From Cymbomonas tetramitiformis (lineage: Eukaryota; Chlorophyta; Pyramimonadophyceae; Pyramimonadales; Pyramimonadaceae): 64,000 nt of DNA. A program made the position numbers and the translations under genes. Where the stretch lies: NCBI GenBank assembly GCA_001247695.2, contig LGRX02035255.1, forward strand, positions 1 through 64,000. Reading direction: 5' to 3'. Position 1 is the stretch's first letter. Every line of letters starts with the position of its first letter. Below are positions 33,740 to 45,238 of this stretch, piece after piece. The notes under the pieces were generated by a model that ran no database searches, was not told the origin of the DNA, and worked only from the letters and a program-made list of their open reading frames with translations.

Positions 33740-34290
33740 CTGTATCTCCATTCAATTTTGACTAGCAACACGCCGGCCAGCAGTATAATGAAACCAACTG
33801 AAGCCGCCATGATGATCAGGATGAGGTCGTTGCCCCCGCCAGAGTTGTCGCTCGCACTTGATGAGGTGGCAACGACAGGTGGACTAGGAGGTGGGCTTGG
33901 AGGTGGTGGCCTCGGAGGCGGGCTTGGGGGAGAGGGTGGCGGCAGGTTAGGCGGTGGCGATGGAGGCCGGGACGGAGGTGGCGGCGATGGTGGTGGACGC
34001 GGGCCGGGCGGAGGGGGAAGGTGGATGTAAGGGAGCAGGCGGTGTGGGTGGCGGAGGCGGAGGCAAAGGTGGAGGGTGAGGTGAGCGGTGGAGAGCAAAT
34101 GGTCGCCAGGCCTCCTCCGCACGCACAGCAGTATCCTCCGGGCTCAGCCCATCCACTGCGATCCATCCCCCCGCCCCACGGATCAGCACCCCGTATCGCT
34201 GACACCGCACACCCAACCAGAAGGGAGCTAGTGCCGTTCCAGCAGGGATCGAAGCCAGAGGCACTGGATCATCCTGCAGAGGAGCTGCTG
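33740..34290 (-). other. Pro-rich exon(s) with C-terminal transmembrane segment
   Basis: Minus frames encode RYGVLIRGAGGWIAVDGL and EDTAVRAEEAWRPFA, then a Pro tract, then SSSASDNSGGGNDLILIIMAASVGFIILLAGVLLVKIEWRY. The last part is a clear single membrane span with a short basic tail. The Pro tract changes frame between about 34000 and 34060, so an intron or indel lies there. Confidence 0.55.
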
Positions 34291-37200
34291 AGGACTTTCA
34301 GCAGGAAGCCTGTCGCCTCTCACTTCTCAAGGACTGTCCTGCTTCCCTGATTGTTGGATCAGATTAGTATAGGGACGGCTATGCATGATCCCGAGAGATG
34401 CACATGTTCCCAGCTCCGGGCCTCTGATAGACTTGAGCCGCACGATGAATGGGTCAGAAGGGGGCGAGAATAGGGGGGTGGGGCTGTGAGCGTGGCTGGC
34501 AGCCATGATCCCACCCACCTGCATATTTCCCGAACTCGCCCCAGTGCTCAAGCCAGCCTGGCCCTTTCGCTCCATCCTCGCACCAGTCCTGAGTGCGCCC
34601 CACCCCCCCCGTCCCGGTCGAGCCCGCGTGTCGCTCAGCCCTCGACGTCCCAAACGCCCATCTTCTAAAAGTATGAAAGGTCCAATTATTGGATGTGGAA
34701 ACCGGAGTGTTCTGAATGGTTTGACCGTTATCAAGGTGCACAATGCGCTCAATGTCTCCGTCTCTGGTACGCCACCACGGGGGAATGTGGCCGCCTGCCA
34801 GAAGAGCTCATGGTCAGGTTACCCACAGGAAGATCGGGACGGTGAGGGTGGGAGGGCAGGGGACAGGGGATAGAGTTCGAGAGAGTGGGACGGGTGGGGA
34901 CAGGCAACGGGATCTGGGGTAATCACCTTTTCGGTGTACGACTGACAAGCGTACCCATCACCATCCACCCAGCCCTCGGGGAAGTCTTTGCAGCAGCCGA
35001 GGCCGGGAGGAGGGGGTGCGCGAAGGTGGAGGCAGCGGGGGCGGGGGCGGGGGTGGTGACGGAGGGGCCCCAAAGACGACGATGGTGTCAGCAGTAACAA
35101 AGCCGTACTGTGAAGTGAAATTGTCATACGTGAAGATGGAGCCCGGATCCTCCTCCAGCAACGCAATCAGACGCCGAGCTGCATCGCATCCAGGAGGCGT
35201 GTCAGACATGGTTGCGTCGCCGTGGGTAAGGCAGGGAGGGCTCAGGCTCAAGAGCGTTGTGAAAGGAAGGTGGTGTACAGGCTTAAAATTCGGGCAAGGG
35301 ATGGGTCGGGGTAGGCTTTGTACAGCGACCAAAAGCCTCCTGACGCCTGTCCTGCGCTCGGCTTCCTCCTGGCACCGCCTGCACTCGCTTCTCCAGCGCC
35401 CGCCCTGCACGCTTGGCTTCCCTACTGACGCCTGCCCTGCGCTCGGCTTCCTCCTGACGCCCGCCCCGCGCCGGCTTCCTCCTGACGCCCGCCCTGCGCT
35501 CGGCTTCCTCCTGACTTCGCCCTGCGCTCGGCTAAGCGCCCGCCCTGCTCGGCTCTCCTGACGCCCGCCCTGCCCTCGGCTCCTCCTGGCGCCCGCCTGC
35601 GCCGACTTCCTCCTGCCCTGTCCTGCGCTGGCTTCTCCTGACGCCCGCCCCGCGCCGGCTTCCTCCTGACGCCTGCCCTGCCCTCAGCTCCTCCTGACGC
35701 CTGCCCTGCGCTCGGCTCCTCCCGACGCCCGCTCAGCGCTCGGCTTCGAGCGGAGATCATCAATCGGAGGTTACCCACAGAGAGAATTCAGGTGGGCTGC
35801 ATGCCAGAGGGTTGCCGGGAGGTTTGCTCTCGGCGGAAATGGAGAGTCAGAACGTACTCTTGCTACCTACGCGAGCAAACGCCACCCGATTGGCCACCGC
35901 CACACTCGCTGGCCTGCACGCGCAGAGCATCCCCACCTTCAAGGGTCAACCGTCGCCTCCGCCTCCCCTCAGGAGCAGCCCATTGGCTCCTACAGTAAAC
36001 AGCCGCGCCTCCTTCTTCCGGGCTGCAATATGCCTCCGGAAGCGGGAAGCGGGCCGCAAGCATGTCCACTTGCCATCAAGCAGCGACAGTTTGCTGGGCG
36101 ACAATTCCAAATGTGATGTGTGCCTGGAACGAAGGCCCTGCGAGGAGGCTGTCCTGGGTCAGACAGAGTGACGGCAGCCGGGCATACCGAATTTCGTCGA
36201 TAGCGGCTTCCTCGGGGGGCACGCCGGCGGCGGCGGCCATCTGGGCGTTGAAGTCGCGCTCGAACTCGGGGCGGAAGCCGGGGTACTCAAAGGCGCTGTA
36301 GTCCAGACCCCAGAAGTACACCACGGAGGTGACGTGCACCGGCCCGGTTGGGGGTGGCGGGGATGGTGGTGGCGGTGAAGGGATCGGTGGCGAATAGGGT
36401 GGCAAGGGCTGGCACACACCCCAGCTCCCTTCTCGCTATCCGGGCGGTATCCATAAATGGACAGCCAGGATCCAGGCATGAGCCTAGCATGGTGCTCCAG
36501 GATGCGAGCCGTGAACAGGACCCCCTTTCGGCGACACGAGGATGTGTTCCTATGACAAAATTGATGATAGGGATTGGAGAAAGCAGGTGGCCAATCAAGC
36601 CGCTCTTGAAGCAACATGTTATCTTGCAGCATCGGACCACGGCTTATAAAAGGATGAGCCCTCTAAACGCACATCCAATGGACCAGATCCCACGAAGTGA
36701 TGCGCCCTCTGAACGCACATCCAATGGACCAGAGCCCGCGACATGATGCGCACTCTGAACGCACATCCAATGGACCAGAGGCCGCGAAGGGATGCGCCAT
36801 CTGAACGCACATCCAATGGACCAGAGCCCACGAAGGGATGCGCCCTCTGAACGCACATCCAATGGACCGGAGCCCACGAAGTGATGCGCTCTCTGTACGC
36901 ACATCCAATGGACCAGAGCCCGTGAAGTGATGCGCCCTCTCAACGCACATCCAATGGATCAGAGCCCGCGAAGTGATGCGCCCTCTGTACACGCACACGC
37001 AGGATCGCAGGTAGTCACCGGTGGCTGGGGCAGCGGTGGTGGACTTGGAGGTGGCGGTGGGGAAGGAGGAGGGGATGGGCTGAGGAGGCCCAGACAGGGA
37101 CAGGGGAGGGGAAAGGAAGGAGGAGCAGGCGAATCATCCTCATAATGATCAACCTCCAAACGCCCATAATGGCCACGGGGGTTGAGGCACGCGAGGGCGG

Positions 37201-40200
37201 GAGGGCGGCGGTGGAGGCCGGGTGGGGCGAGGGGAGCGCAGGAGAGGAAGAGCCATCTTATCCATCAGGTAGGTTGGTAGGCTGCGGGTGCGGTGGAGGA
37301 GTGATAGGGGTGGTGTGGGAGGTGGCGGCAGAGGTGGTGAGTAGCGACGGAGGAGAGGGCGGGGGGAGGCATTGGTGGTGGTGAAGGAGGCGCGGAGCGT
37401 GGGAGGAGGAGGAGGATAATAGTCCCATTCCTGGGCGGTGTAAAGCGGATGTGGGGGCATAGGAGGAGGAGCGATGGTGGAGGGGACGGGGAGGAGGTGG
37501 GGAGGGTGGTGGTTTGGGGGCGAAGGGGAGGTGGGCGGGTGGAGGAGTGGGAATGGAGGTGGTAGAAATAGGTGGCGGGCGTAATGGGGTGAGGCGCGTG
37601 CCATTCCTGGCGGTGTCAGTGGGCATGGCGGGGCAGGAGAGGGAGAGGGTGGGGGCGGAGAAGAGGTGGGCACGGAGGTGGAAGTGACGACGGAGGAGGC
37701 CAAGGTGGGGGGGCCTGGGTGGGGGCGGACCAGGAGGCGGGGATTAGGGGTGGTGGGTGAGGGGGTGGGGTGATGGAGAGTCCACCAGTCGGCCCGGAGG
37801 AAGCGGTGGGTGCGGAGGGGTTGGAGGGGGGGGAGATGGTGGAGGAGGGCCCGGCGGAGGTGGAGAGGGAGGAGGCGAAAATGGTGGAGGTGGTTTCGGT
37901 GGAGGAGGTGAAGGCGGAGGAGGGATAGGCGGTGGAGGAGCTGCGCACCCACAGACCAAAACGAATTCTTATCATCTGGGGCAGCTCTAAATAGAACTGC
38001 GTGGCCGAGTATTGCCCTGCTTTCCTGCGCCGTGCGTCACACGTGCACCGGCAAGTCGGCAGGAGGCGCCTTGCCAGATGCTCAGCGGGATTGCTTGCCG
38101 CATATTCCGCCGTCTGTGCTGCAATCGACAATGTGTATTGAATGAGGAGATATCGACGCATGGAGCAAGGCATTGGCCCCAAGTCCAAGCCTTCCCGCTC
38201 TACAGATCCAACCCTCAAGCTCCATTCACTATTTCTCAGCCTCAATATTCCCCTCAGCACCTTCACTACATCCCGGTCCCTCTCCCCTTTAACCCGTCTC
38301 CCTCCTACTCCCTCGTGATATTCACGCTTCCCCTCATCAGATTCTAGCACATATTTCAAACGCTGATTACTTAAAGACAATTTGAGGCATCCTTTGTACA
38401 CCGTCAACATATTGGAACATCAAGCTTGCATGCCGCCGAGCTGATGAGTCGGCGATCAACCTCGGATTGCACGGGAGTTTCCATCAGCGCTTCCTGGAAG
38501 GAGGGCACAAGGCTCACTTGCGCGCGCTCCCCAGTTTCTCCGAGCCGCAGGCAAAGTGCCGAGCCACCGATTGCACATTGTCACAGAGTTGAGACGCGCT
38601 GAGTAATGGATGAGCCTTCGGCAAAACTGCGAGGGGGAACTGAGGTTGGCAACACGTTGTATGGCAGGAGCTCTTATCGCGGTCAATGGTGAGCAAGACT
38701 GTGGCTAGAGGCATCACCTGGAGGGGGGGGTGACGGCGGCGGTGGGATGCATCTGTAAGTATGACACAGGGACCAATGCTTAAGCCCCGGTGGAGTAAAG
38801 GGAATAGGGGGCCAGGAGGAGGAGGAGACAGGCGGGGGTTGGGTGGAGGTGGGGATGGCGGTGGCGGTGATGGAGGCTCTGGGAAGGAGGGGCCAATTTG
38901 TAGGCGGGGATGCGCTGATGGAGCTTATGCAGATATGCATGGGGGTGAGTGGCACCAGAAGAATCTCAGAGGTGTCCGCGGGATGAGGCGGGCGGGAGGA
39001 GGGGGAGACGGGGAGGGAGGGGAGGGAGGAGGAGGAGGGAGGAGGGAGGTGGCGGAGGGGAGGGCGGTGGTTGAAATGGAGGTGGGGAGACAGGAGGTGG
39101 AAGGCGGAGGGCTGGGAGGGGGGCTTGGCGGAGGGGACTGGGAGGGGGAGAGGGCCACTTCCACCATCCTGTTCGCCCCCAACTCTCCAATTAGCGTCAT
39201 CACTGACGTGCCTGCTCATCAGCTTATGGCATGTGCACGTGGACCAGGAAAAATGACAGCTTACACCGAATTTGCAATTTACAATTGCGTTCTGCTCTGA
39301 GCATGTGACGTGGAGGGCCATTGAAAGTCGCGCAGGTTCCTGATGTCGTGCAGCATGCAACATGGAAGAGTAGGCAGAGGGGGCGCAGCTTGCCAATGGC
39401 GTGCAACATGGAAGAGTAGGCAGATGGGGCGCAGCTTGCCAATGGCGTGCAAGATGGCATTGAGTACAATTTCACCAGAGTGACACATGCCTCTTGGTGT
39501 ATATGAATAAATGTGGGGGCATACAAGTACAACATAGACACCTCACCTGGCGGTGTGGGCTCCGCAGGGGGGAACGGTGGTGGCGGATTTGGTGAGGCGG
39601 TGAAGGGGGGGGATGGAGGAGGAGGAGGTGGTAAGTGCAGTGTGTGATGGAAGGAGGTGAGGGAAGGGGAGGGCAGGTGAGGTGGGCACGGGGGGGGGAG
39701 GGGACGGAGGCGGAGGGCGGGGAGGGGAGGAGGCCAGAAAATCATTCTGGGTGAGGCGGATGAGGTGGGAGAGGAGGTGGTGGAAGGGGGTGGAGATGGA
39801 TCGGTGGTGGAGATGGGGGTGAGGGGTGGAGGAGGCGGTGGTGGGGGAGGCGGAGGGGGAAGGAGACCAGCAAAAGGAGATGATGTGGAAGGTGAAGATG
39901 GTCAAGACTGATGGAGGTGGACGGAGGTGGCCAGTGTTTAACGTTGGGAGGCGTTGATGTCCCGGTGGAACTGTGGTGAAGTAGAAATGGGTGGTTTTTG
40001 TGAGGAGAAGAGATGGAGGGGCTCGGGGGAGGAAGGAGGTGGTGGCCGCGGGGAGGAGGTTTGGGGTGGAGGTGGTTTGGGAGGGGGCAAGGTGGGGGCG
40101 GATGTGGGGAGACATGGAGGCGGAGGTCGGGAGGTAAGTGGGACGGAGGAGAGGACGAGGTGGAGGGAGGGAATGTAATCTGACTCCAGGGGCCTGGGGG

Positions 40201-41385
40201 TGGTGGATGAGGCAGGAGGAGGGAAGGAGGGCAAGGAGAGGGGACGGTGGGGGGTGGGCAGATGGTGGGAGGTGGGCGATGGAGGTGGAGAGCTTGTGGG
40301 GGCGGGAGGACGGTGGGTGGACCGGGAGGTGGAGGGCCAGGTGGTGGACTGGGAGAAGATGGTGGGGTGGTCGGTGGCGGTGAGGAGGTGGAGGTCGAGG
40401 CGGAGGACTGGGAGTGTGGATCACATGAACCATCCCGGAGGTGCTGGGGGCAAGGAGGCGGAGGTGGGGAGGGCGAGTGGAGGATATCGGGTGGAGGTAG
40501 GAGGCGAAGGGGGAGGGGAGGCGGAGGAGATGGTGTGATGGAGGTGGGGGCCTGGTGGTGGCCAGCTTGGAGGGGTGGATTGGGTGGAGGAGGTGGGCTT
40601 GGAGGCGGGGAAGGGGGTGGTGGCGGTGGAGGCGGAGGTGGAGGAGGACCAATTGTGGGAGTTGCTGTCGGCGCAAGGGTTGTTGGTGTCAACGTCGGAG
40701 CAGCGGTTGTGGGAGGCACGGTGGGGCTAGAAGTCGGGGGCCTCGTGTTGTGGAGAGCCCTCACCGAAGCCACATCTGCCAATTCCAAGAAATGCAGAGA
40801 CCTTTGAGCTCAGGAGATGATGCCGCCTCCGACACATGCAGAGACCTCTGAGCTCGTAGGATGGTGCTACTATGCAGAGACCTCTGAGCTGGTGAGATGA
40901 TGCTGCCTCCGACACATGCATAGACCTTCGAGCTCTGAGCTCGTGAGATGGTGCCACCTCCGACACATGCAGAGACCGCTGAGCTCGTAGGATGGTGCTA
41001 CTGACGCATGCAGACACCTCTGAGCTGATGAGATGGCACCGCCACAAACCGCAAAGCCCGAACGCAGGCAATATTCAGGAAAGGAAAACGCAGGGAAATT
41101 TTCAAGCACGGGGTGAGCAGGGCTCCTTTAGCAAGGGGTGAACATGTTGCTTGAACAGCAGGGTGAAGGTGGCGGCAGGAAATCGAAAACAGAGCGACTG
41201 CAGTGAGACAAGGATGGTGACAGCAGGCACTCACTCGACAGGGTGACCAACACCAGCACTACAAGTTGCACTTTCCCCTGCGAGCCCCCCACAAGTCGCG
41301 ACGCCGCCTGAGAGGCGTCGCTGTAGTCGAAGAAAGGGGCACTACTGCAGTTCATTCCGGCGTACGAAGGGCGCGAGGAGTACAA
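33740..41385 (-). CDS. Pro-rich extracellular/membrane protein exons (one or more genes)
   Basis: At least eight short minus-strand exons share a design: a globular or Cys-containing piece joined to PPPPSPPPP. Best supported are 36408-36188 (CAG acceptor, GTATGC donor), the Pro exon ending at a GTGACT donor near 37017, the exon at 37939-37785 (PPPPIPPPPSPPPPKPP), the exon near 40790-40590 (TTAAPTLTPT then a 12-Pro run) and the last one ending in a membrane segment at 33740-33850. The first exon (41385-41235) ends in a hydrophobic segment (KVQLVVLVLVTLS) and a GTGAGT donor. Such Hyp-rich modules are typical of green-algal wall or flagellar-surface proteins. Whether this is one gene or several cannot be decided, and exact exon joins are uncertain. 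Confidence 0.5.
34930..35215 (-). other. Exon: N-terminal MSDTPPGCD module, Pro tract, Cys module
   Basis: Minus frame from 35208: MSDTPPGCDAARRLIALLEE, SIFTYDNFTSQYGF, TIVVFGAPPSPPPP. After the Pro tract another frame reads GCCKDFPEGWVDGDGYACQSYTEK before a GTGATT donor. The W-D-G-x-G-x-x-C-x-x-Y pattern is a small Cys-rich extracellular module. A frame change within the Pro tract implies an intron or indel. Confidence 0.45.
35340..35750. repeat. 27-30 bp minisatellite (CGCCCGCCCTGCGCTCGGCTTCCTCCTGA-type)
   Basis: About 14 degenerate units of CTCCTGACGCCCGCCCTGCG plus CTCGGCTTC, with many indels. It produces long false ORFs on both strands. Confidence 0.8.
36188..36408 (-). other. Exon: Pro tract plus SEA-like module
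   Basis: PLPPYSPPIPSPPPPSPPPP is followed by VTSVVYFWGLDYSAF, PEFERDFNAQMAAAAGVPPEEAAIDEIR. The pattern (beta strand, then a helix of the F...F...aAaagV type, then a strand) resembles SEA-like or integrin-linked small domains seen in algal surface proteins. Acceptor GTGTGTGCCAG and donor GTATGC are good. Confidence 0.55.
36650..37000. repeat. 60-bp tandem repeat, 6 units
   Basis: Units of ACGCACATCCAATGGACCAG plus AGCCCGCGAAGTGATGCGCCCTCTGA, near-perfect period of about 60 bp. Intronic for the minus-strand exons. Confidence 0.85.
37140..40680. repeat. Long purine/pyrimidine-asymmetric tracts
   Basis: The plus strand is a G/A-rich tract (GGTGGAGG-type) at 37180-37940, 38780-39165 and 39550-40660; the minus (sense) strand is C/T-rich. 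Each tract starts within or just after a PPPPSPPPP exon and then loses regular Pro coding. They look like exons grading into long polypyrimidine introns. Such DNA can form triplex (H-DNA) structures. Confidence 0.6.
40800..41040. repeat. Approx. 60-bp tandem repeat (GAGACCTCTGAGCTC)
   Basis: Four to five units of GCAGAGACCTCTGAGCTCGT plus AGGATGGTGC/GAGATGATGC with CTCCGACACAT. It lies in the intron between the first exon and the 40.7-kb Pro exon. Confidence 0.75.
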
Positions 41386-41389
41386 TCAG

Positions 41390-44300
41390 TGAGGAAAACA
41401 ACAAGATCTGGAGGGGAACGCGTCGACCGGTCATTGTGGGCGTGGCGTTTTAATAAGGAAAGGAAAGCAAATAATCTGGAAATATGGATACAGTACCGCT
41501 TGCAAACCGTTGAACAGCAAAGGGCAACGACAACTGCGAGCGGTTGTTTGCAAGGGTGAGGTGGTACTATTACAAGTAGGTGAAACCGCTTATTTTGCAA
41601 TCGGTTTGAACAGCAAAGGCAGCTTCTTTGCGGACCTATAGCACCTTCGAAACCAGCGACCTAAACTCCTGCTCCCGAGATTGCGGTTGTGAGGCACGCG
41701 AGGGTGATAACGAAAGTGTGCTGAACAAAGTAAGGGAACTATTTGCGGCGCGCTCGAGGGACATCCGGTGTGATAAGCGAAAGCTTGGAAATTTCTTTCC
41801 CGAGATATAAATCACCATCCAAAAGGATTGGCAACGACCGAGGGTTAGACTTCGCGGAAAGAAGTTAAAGTGTGAGTCAAACGCACGTATTTAACAGCCA
41901 GATAAAGAAAGTCTTTTGGCGGAAGTTGTCAGAGTGGGGTTCCCAAAACGTGACTGGATGCTAAGGAAAATAATAGGGGAAGGTCTCTTCTTTACGATAC
42001 CTTAACGGCTGCGTGATTTGCTGTGGGCCGTCTCGAGCATGCGGTGTACTCGAAAGAGCGAGAGCGCTTACGTGACAACATTTTGGAGAGAACTCCCACG
42101 AAACAGATATCTATGCTTGTGCTATTTTAGACCGGAGATCCCAAATAGATTTTCTAGGTTCATGCCTCACTGAAAACGTTGCGACTCGGTGCGGGGGGAC
42201 GAGGAGACCCGAAGTCCCCCCTTCATTGCCCAAAAATGGAAGGAAGGTGTAGCGAAATGATGCTTGGGTAAGATGACTGCGACCGACCACTGAAAATGAT
42301 TACCCGTATCAATCACTCAGTTCCTAAGAAAACGTAGGCGGGGCGTCTGATCAACTTTATTATTGTGTGTTTGTTGCTTCACGCGCAACAGCCAGCCAGG
42401 TTAGTCTCCTGGCCTCGAAACGCTTTGAGAGCCAAGGCAAGCAAAAAGTGAATGATATAAATTTCAGCATGTATTTCCATAACATTTCATATTTTCACGT
42501 GTAGAAAAAGCAATACAAATACAATACATTGTAAAGGAAATCCTTCAAGCCTATTTTCTCCTGTTTATATACATCTTTCTTATACGATAGCCTTTCTCAC
42601 GTCTCTGCACTCTCATGACGATCATGAGATGACTTGTGTTTCATTCCTGGAATGTGGATGTGGGTTTACTATTTTACATCGTTGTCCTATTCCCGTACTA
42701 TATATACCGTGGCGTACGCGTACTCCGTACTATTCTGTGTCACGCTACAGTACAACGAATGGAACAATCCCTTTCGCTGCGCTGTCGCTGTGACCGTCTG
42801 TATGTCTATCATTTTAAATCATACGATACTGGCAGTATGATACTCGATACGGAAACGGATAGGCCTACACGTACAGTAAACATTATCGAGTTACGAGTAT
42901 CAGTACAGTCATTTCATATTCGTTTTCCGCAAGGAGAATGATGACATCGCATCGTGCCGCATGGATGGGCCCGGAGTCAAGCTTGGCGATGCGGCATTCG
43001 ACTCGGAAAACTTCGGCATGGTTGCGGCAGGTCATCGAAAATGCAACGTGCGGATGCCGCAAACATTTCAGGAGTGACACAGGAGTGACGGTCATCGCTC
43101 GACACGGAATACCGACAGTTATCGATGATTCGTGGATAAATTATCGATAAGCTATCGACAAAAGAACCTTTTAAAGTATGCGTTTGGCTGCTCCGTCCCC
43201 GCTCATGTAATTGCAAGCGGTTTTTACACAATTCACATCAACTACTAAAATACGTTCAATTTGTTTTTACTATGATATATACGCGTAGTTAGACACTCGA
43301 AGCGCAGCGAAAGATGCTGTACTTCGCGTTTTAGGATTCTCGCGGAGTGCGGGGGTACCCTTGCGGTATGCAACGATTGCGCGGTGATACGTACAGAGAT
43401 TAGTCTCCGGTAAGTTTTCCCCCAAATTTAACTTAATTTAACGTTGATTTAAAGCGTGCTTGGCTTCACATCACCCGTATTCGCGGATGCAAGCAACCCG
43501 CGAAGAGGGTGAAGAATGTGGTTGTTCAAGCGCGTTTTGGGCATCCGCGTTTCTACGGATGCTCAAAGTAGCGGCTGAAACTCGCTACAACACTTCATGA
43601 TATATATACGAAGTGTTTGAGAGAGTGTCACACGGTTTGAACACGAATAAGCCTGCGGCTGCAAACATTTTGTTCCAAAATCCCCCGCTTTTGTGGTACC
43701 ATGATGAAGAACGTAAGCCGTTCTTGACACAAGCGCTCATCATCTCCCTAAAAAAAAACAAGCTACGGAAAGATCAATAAATAATAATATTACGAAGTTA
43801 CAAGTATCATAACTTCGAAATAATATCATACACATCTGCTCACTGTAGCAGAAATATGAGGTTTTGTTCCACAGCGGGCCGACGTTCAAGTCTTCCACAG
43901 TTGATTTTTTACTTGCGGAAATTTCCTCGGGAGGAGCGGCAAGCATTTTCAGCCCGATTCCGCAAGCATTTGGCCTCGAACGTCATCTTTCGTTGCGGCA
44001 GAAATCGAAGATGATTTGAGAATATCTGCGGGAATTTTTAATCGGACGCATGGAAAATGTGGTTCCCCTTGCGGAAAACCAATAAGAAATGACTGTAGTA
44101 CTGTATGAGTATCCGCTTTCCGCTATGCCGATCATCAATCGTCTTTTCGTGTCTCGCCCTCGCGTGTCGCGTCGGGCCTCGCGTCGGCACTTGATCTTCT
44201 TCTGTCGATGTCATGATACGCAGGGGGCGAAATACTGCCTTGCAGTGTTTGCTTGGTAAGACAAAATAATTCTCCGTAGGCTTTCTTGCCGTAACCTTTC

Positions 44301-45235
44301 GTTCCGACTAGCTTAGCAGCGAGTCTCATACGTACCGTGCCCGGTTTCTGTTTCTGGATTTGCCTCTTCGTTTTGTACGGGTAACTGGTTTTTTCCAAGT
44401 GCATTTTCAAAATATCGATATTTCAAGTGCAAGCAGGGGGTTTTGGAAACAAACTCCGGATTACCGTCAAGATGCTAAAGCTTCCTCACGTCAGCGGATT
44501 TGGCAGAGAACTTGTGATTGTGTCTTGTCGTTGTCGGATTGTGTGCTTTTATAACTCGGAGGTACCGTGGCCGTGGTCCGTGCAAGACTGCAAGTTGATA
44601 GAATTTCTCTCGATAGAGCGCCGCCTAGTTCGATCGAAGTTCGATCGAAGTTCGATCGAACGTCGAAGGCGTCCGTTCGCGATCTCGAAGGGTGACAATT
44701 CGAGATTCGATCGACGAAACCAACGCAACGCGAGTCCAAGAACCAACGAAGTGACACTCCCGACTCCGTGACATGACATGACATGACATAACATGTCAGA
44801 TGATACCCATACTCGATACTGCTACAGTACTGCTCACTGCTACTGTCACTGTGTCAACCCTCCGCCCGCGCCCGCGCCTTCGCCTGTCCGTCGCGTGTCC
44901 CCTCGTCGTCGCGTCAAGCGAAGCGAAGGTTCACGGTGCAGACTGATGAAGACACAATTTCAATTTGCAAGTCCGTGTGCGGTGGACATCCACTCGACTG
45001 GACACTTGCGTGGGAAGACCCTTTTCTTTAGTTTTAAGTTTACACTCGACTGTTGAGAATTTAACTACATAAGCGTATAATACTACTTAAGTAAGACCCT
45101 TTACAGTCGACTCATCTTTACAGTCGATTCCAGTTCACTTAATACAATACTGTCTCTGATATACGTCTGCGGAAAGCACCACTTCAACGATATTTGGCAT
45201 ACTTGTTATTTTGCGATCGGCGTTCAATTCAAAGC
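41390..45235. other. Long intergenic region, no gene recognised
   Basis: Contains a G/C hairpin (GGGGGGACGAGGAGACCCGAAGTCCCCCC near 42193) similar to those in the LTRs here, a GTTCGATCGAA triple repeat (44627-44660) and a CATGA microsatellite at 44771-44795. Short ORFs at 42938, 43740 and 44135 carry no domain. Confidence 0.35.
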
Positions 45236-45238
45236 GGA

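Noticed and set aside
39543..40788. 348- and 377-codon Pro/His-rich minus ORFs as one complete protein
   Set aside because: Only the first part (TTAAPTLTPT and the Pro run) looks coding; the rest is polypyrimidine DNA open in more than one frame.
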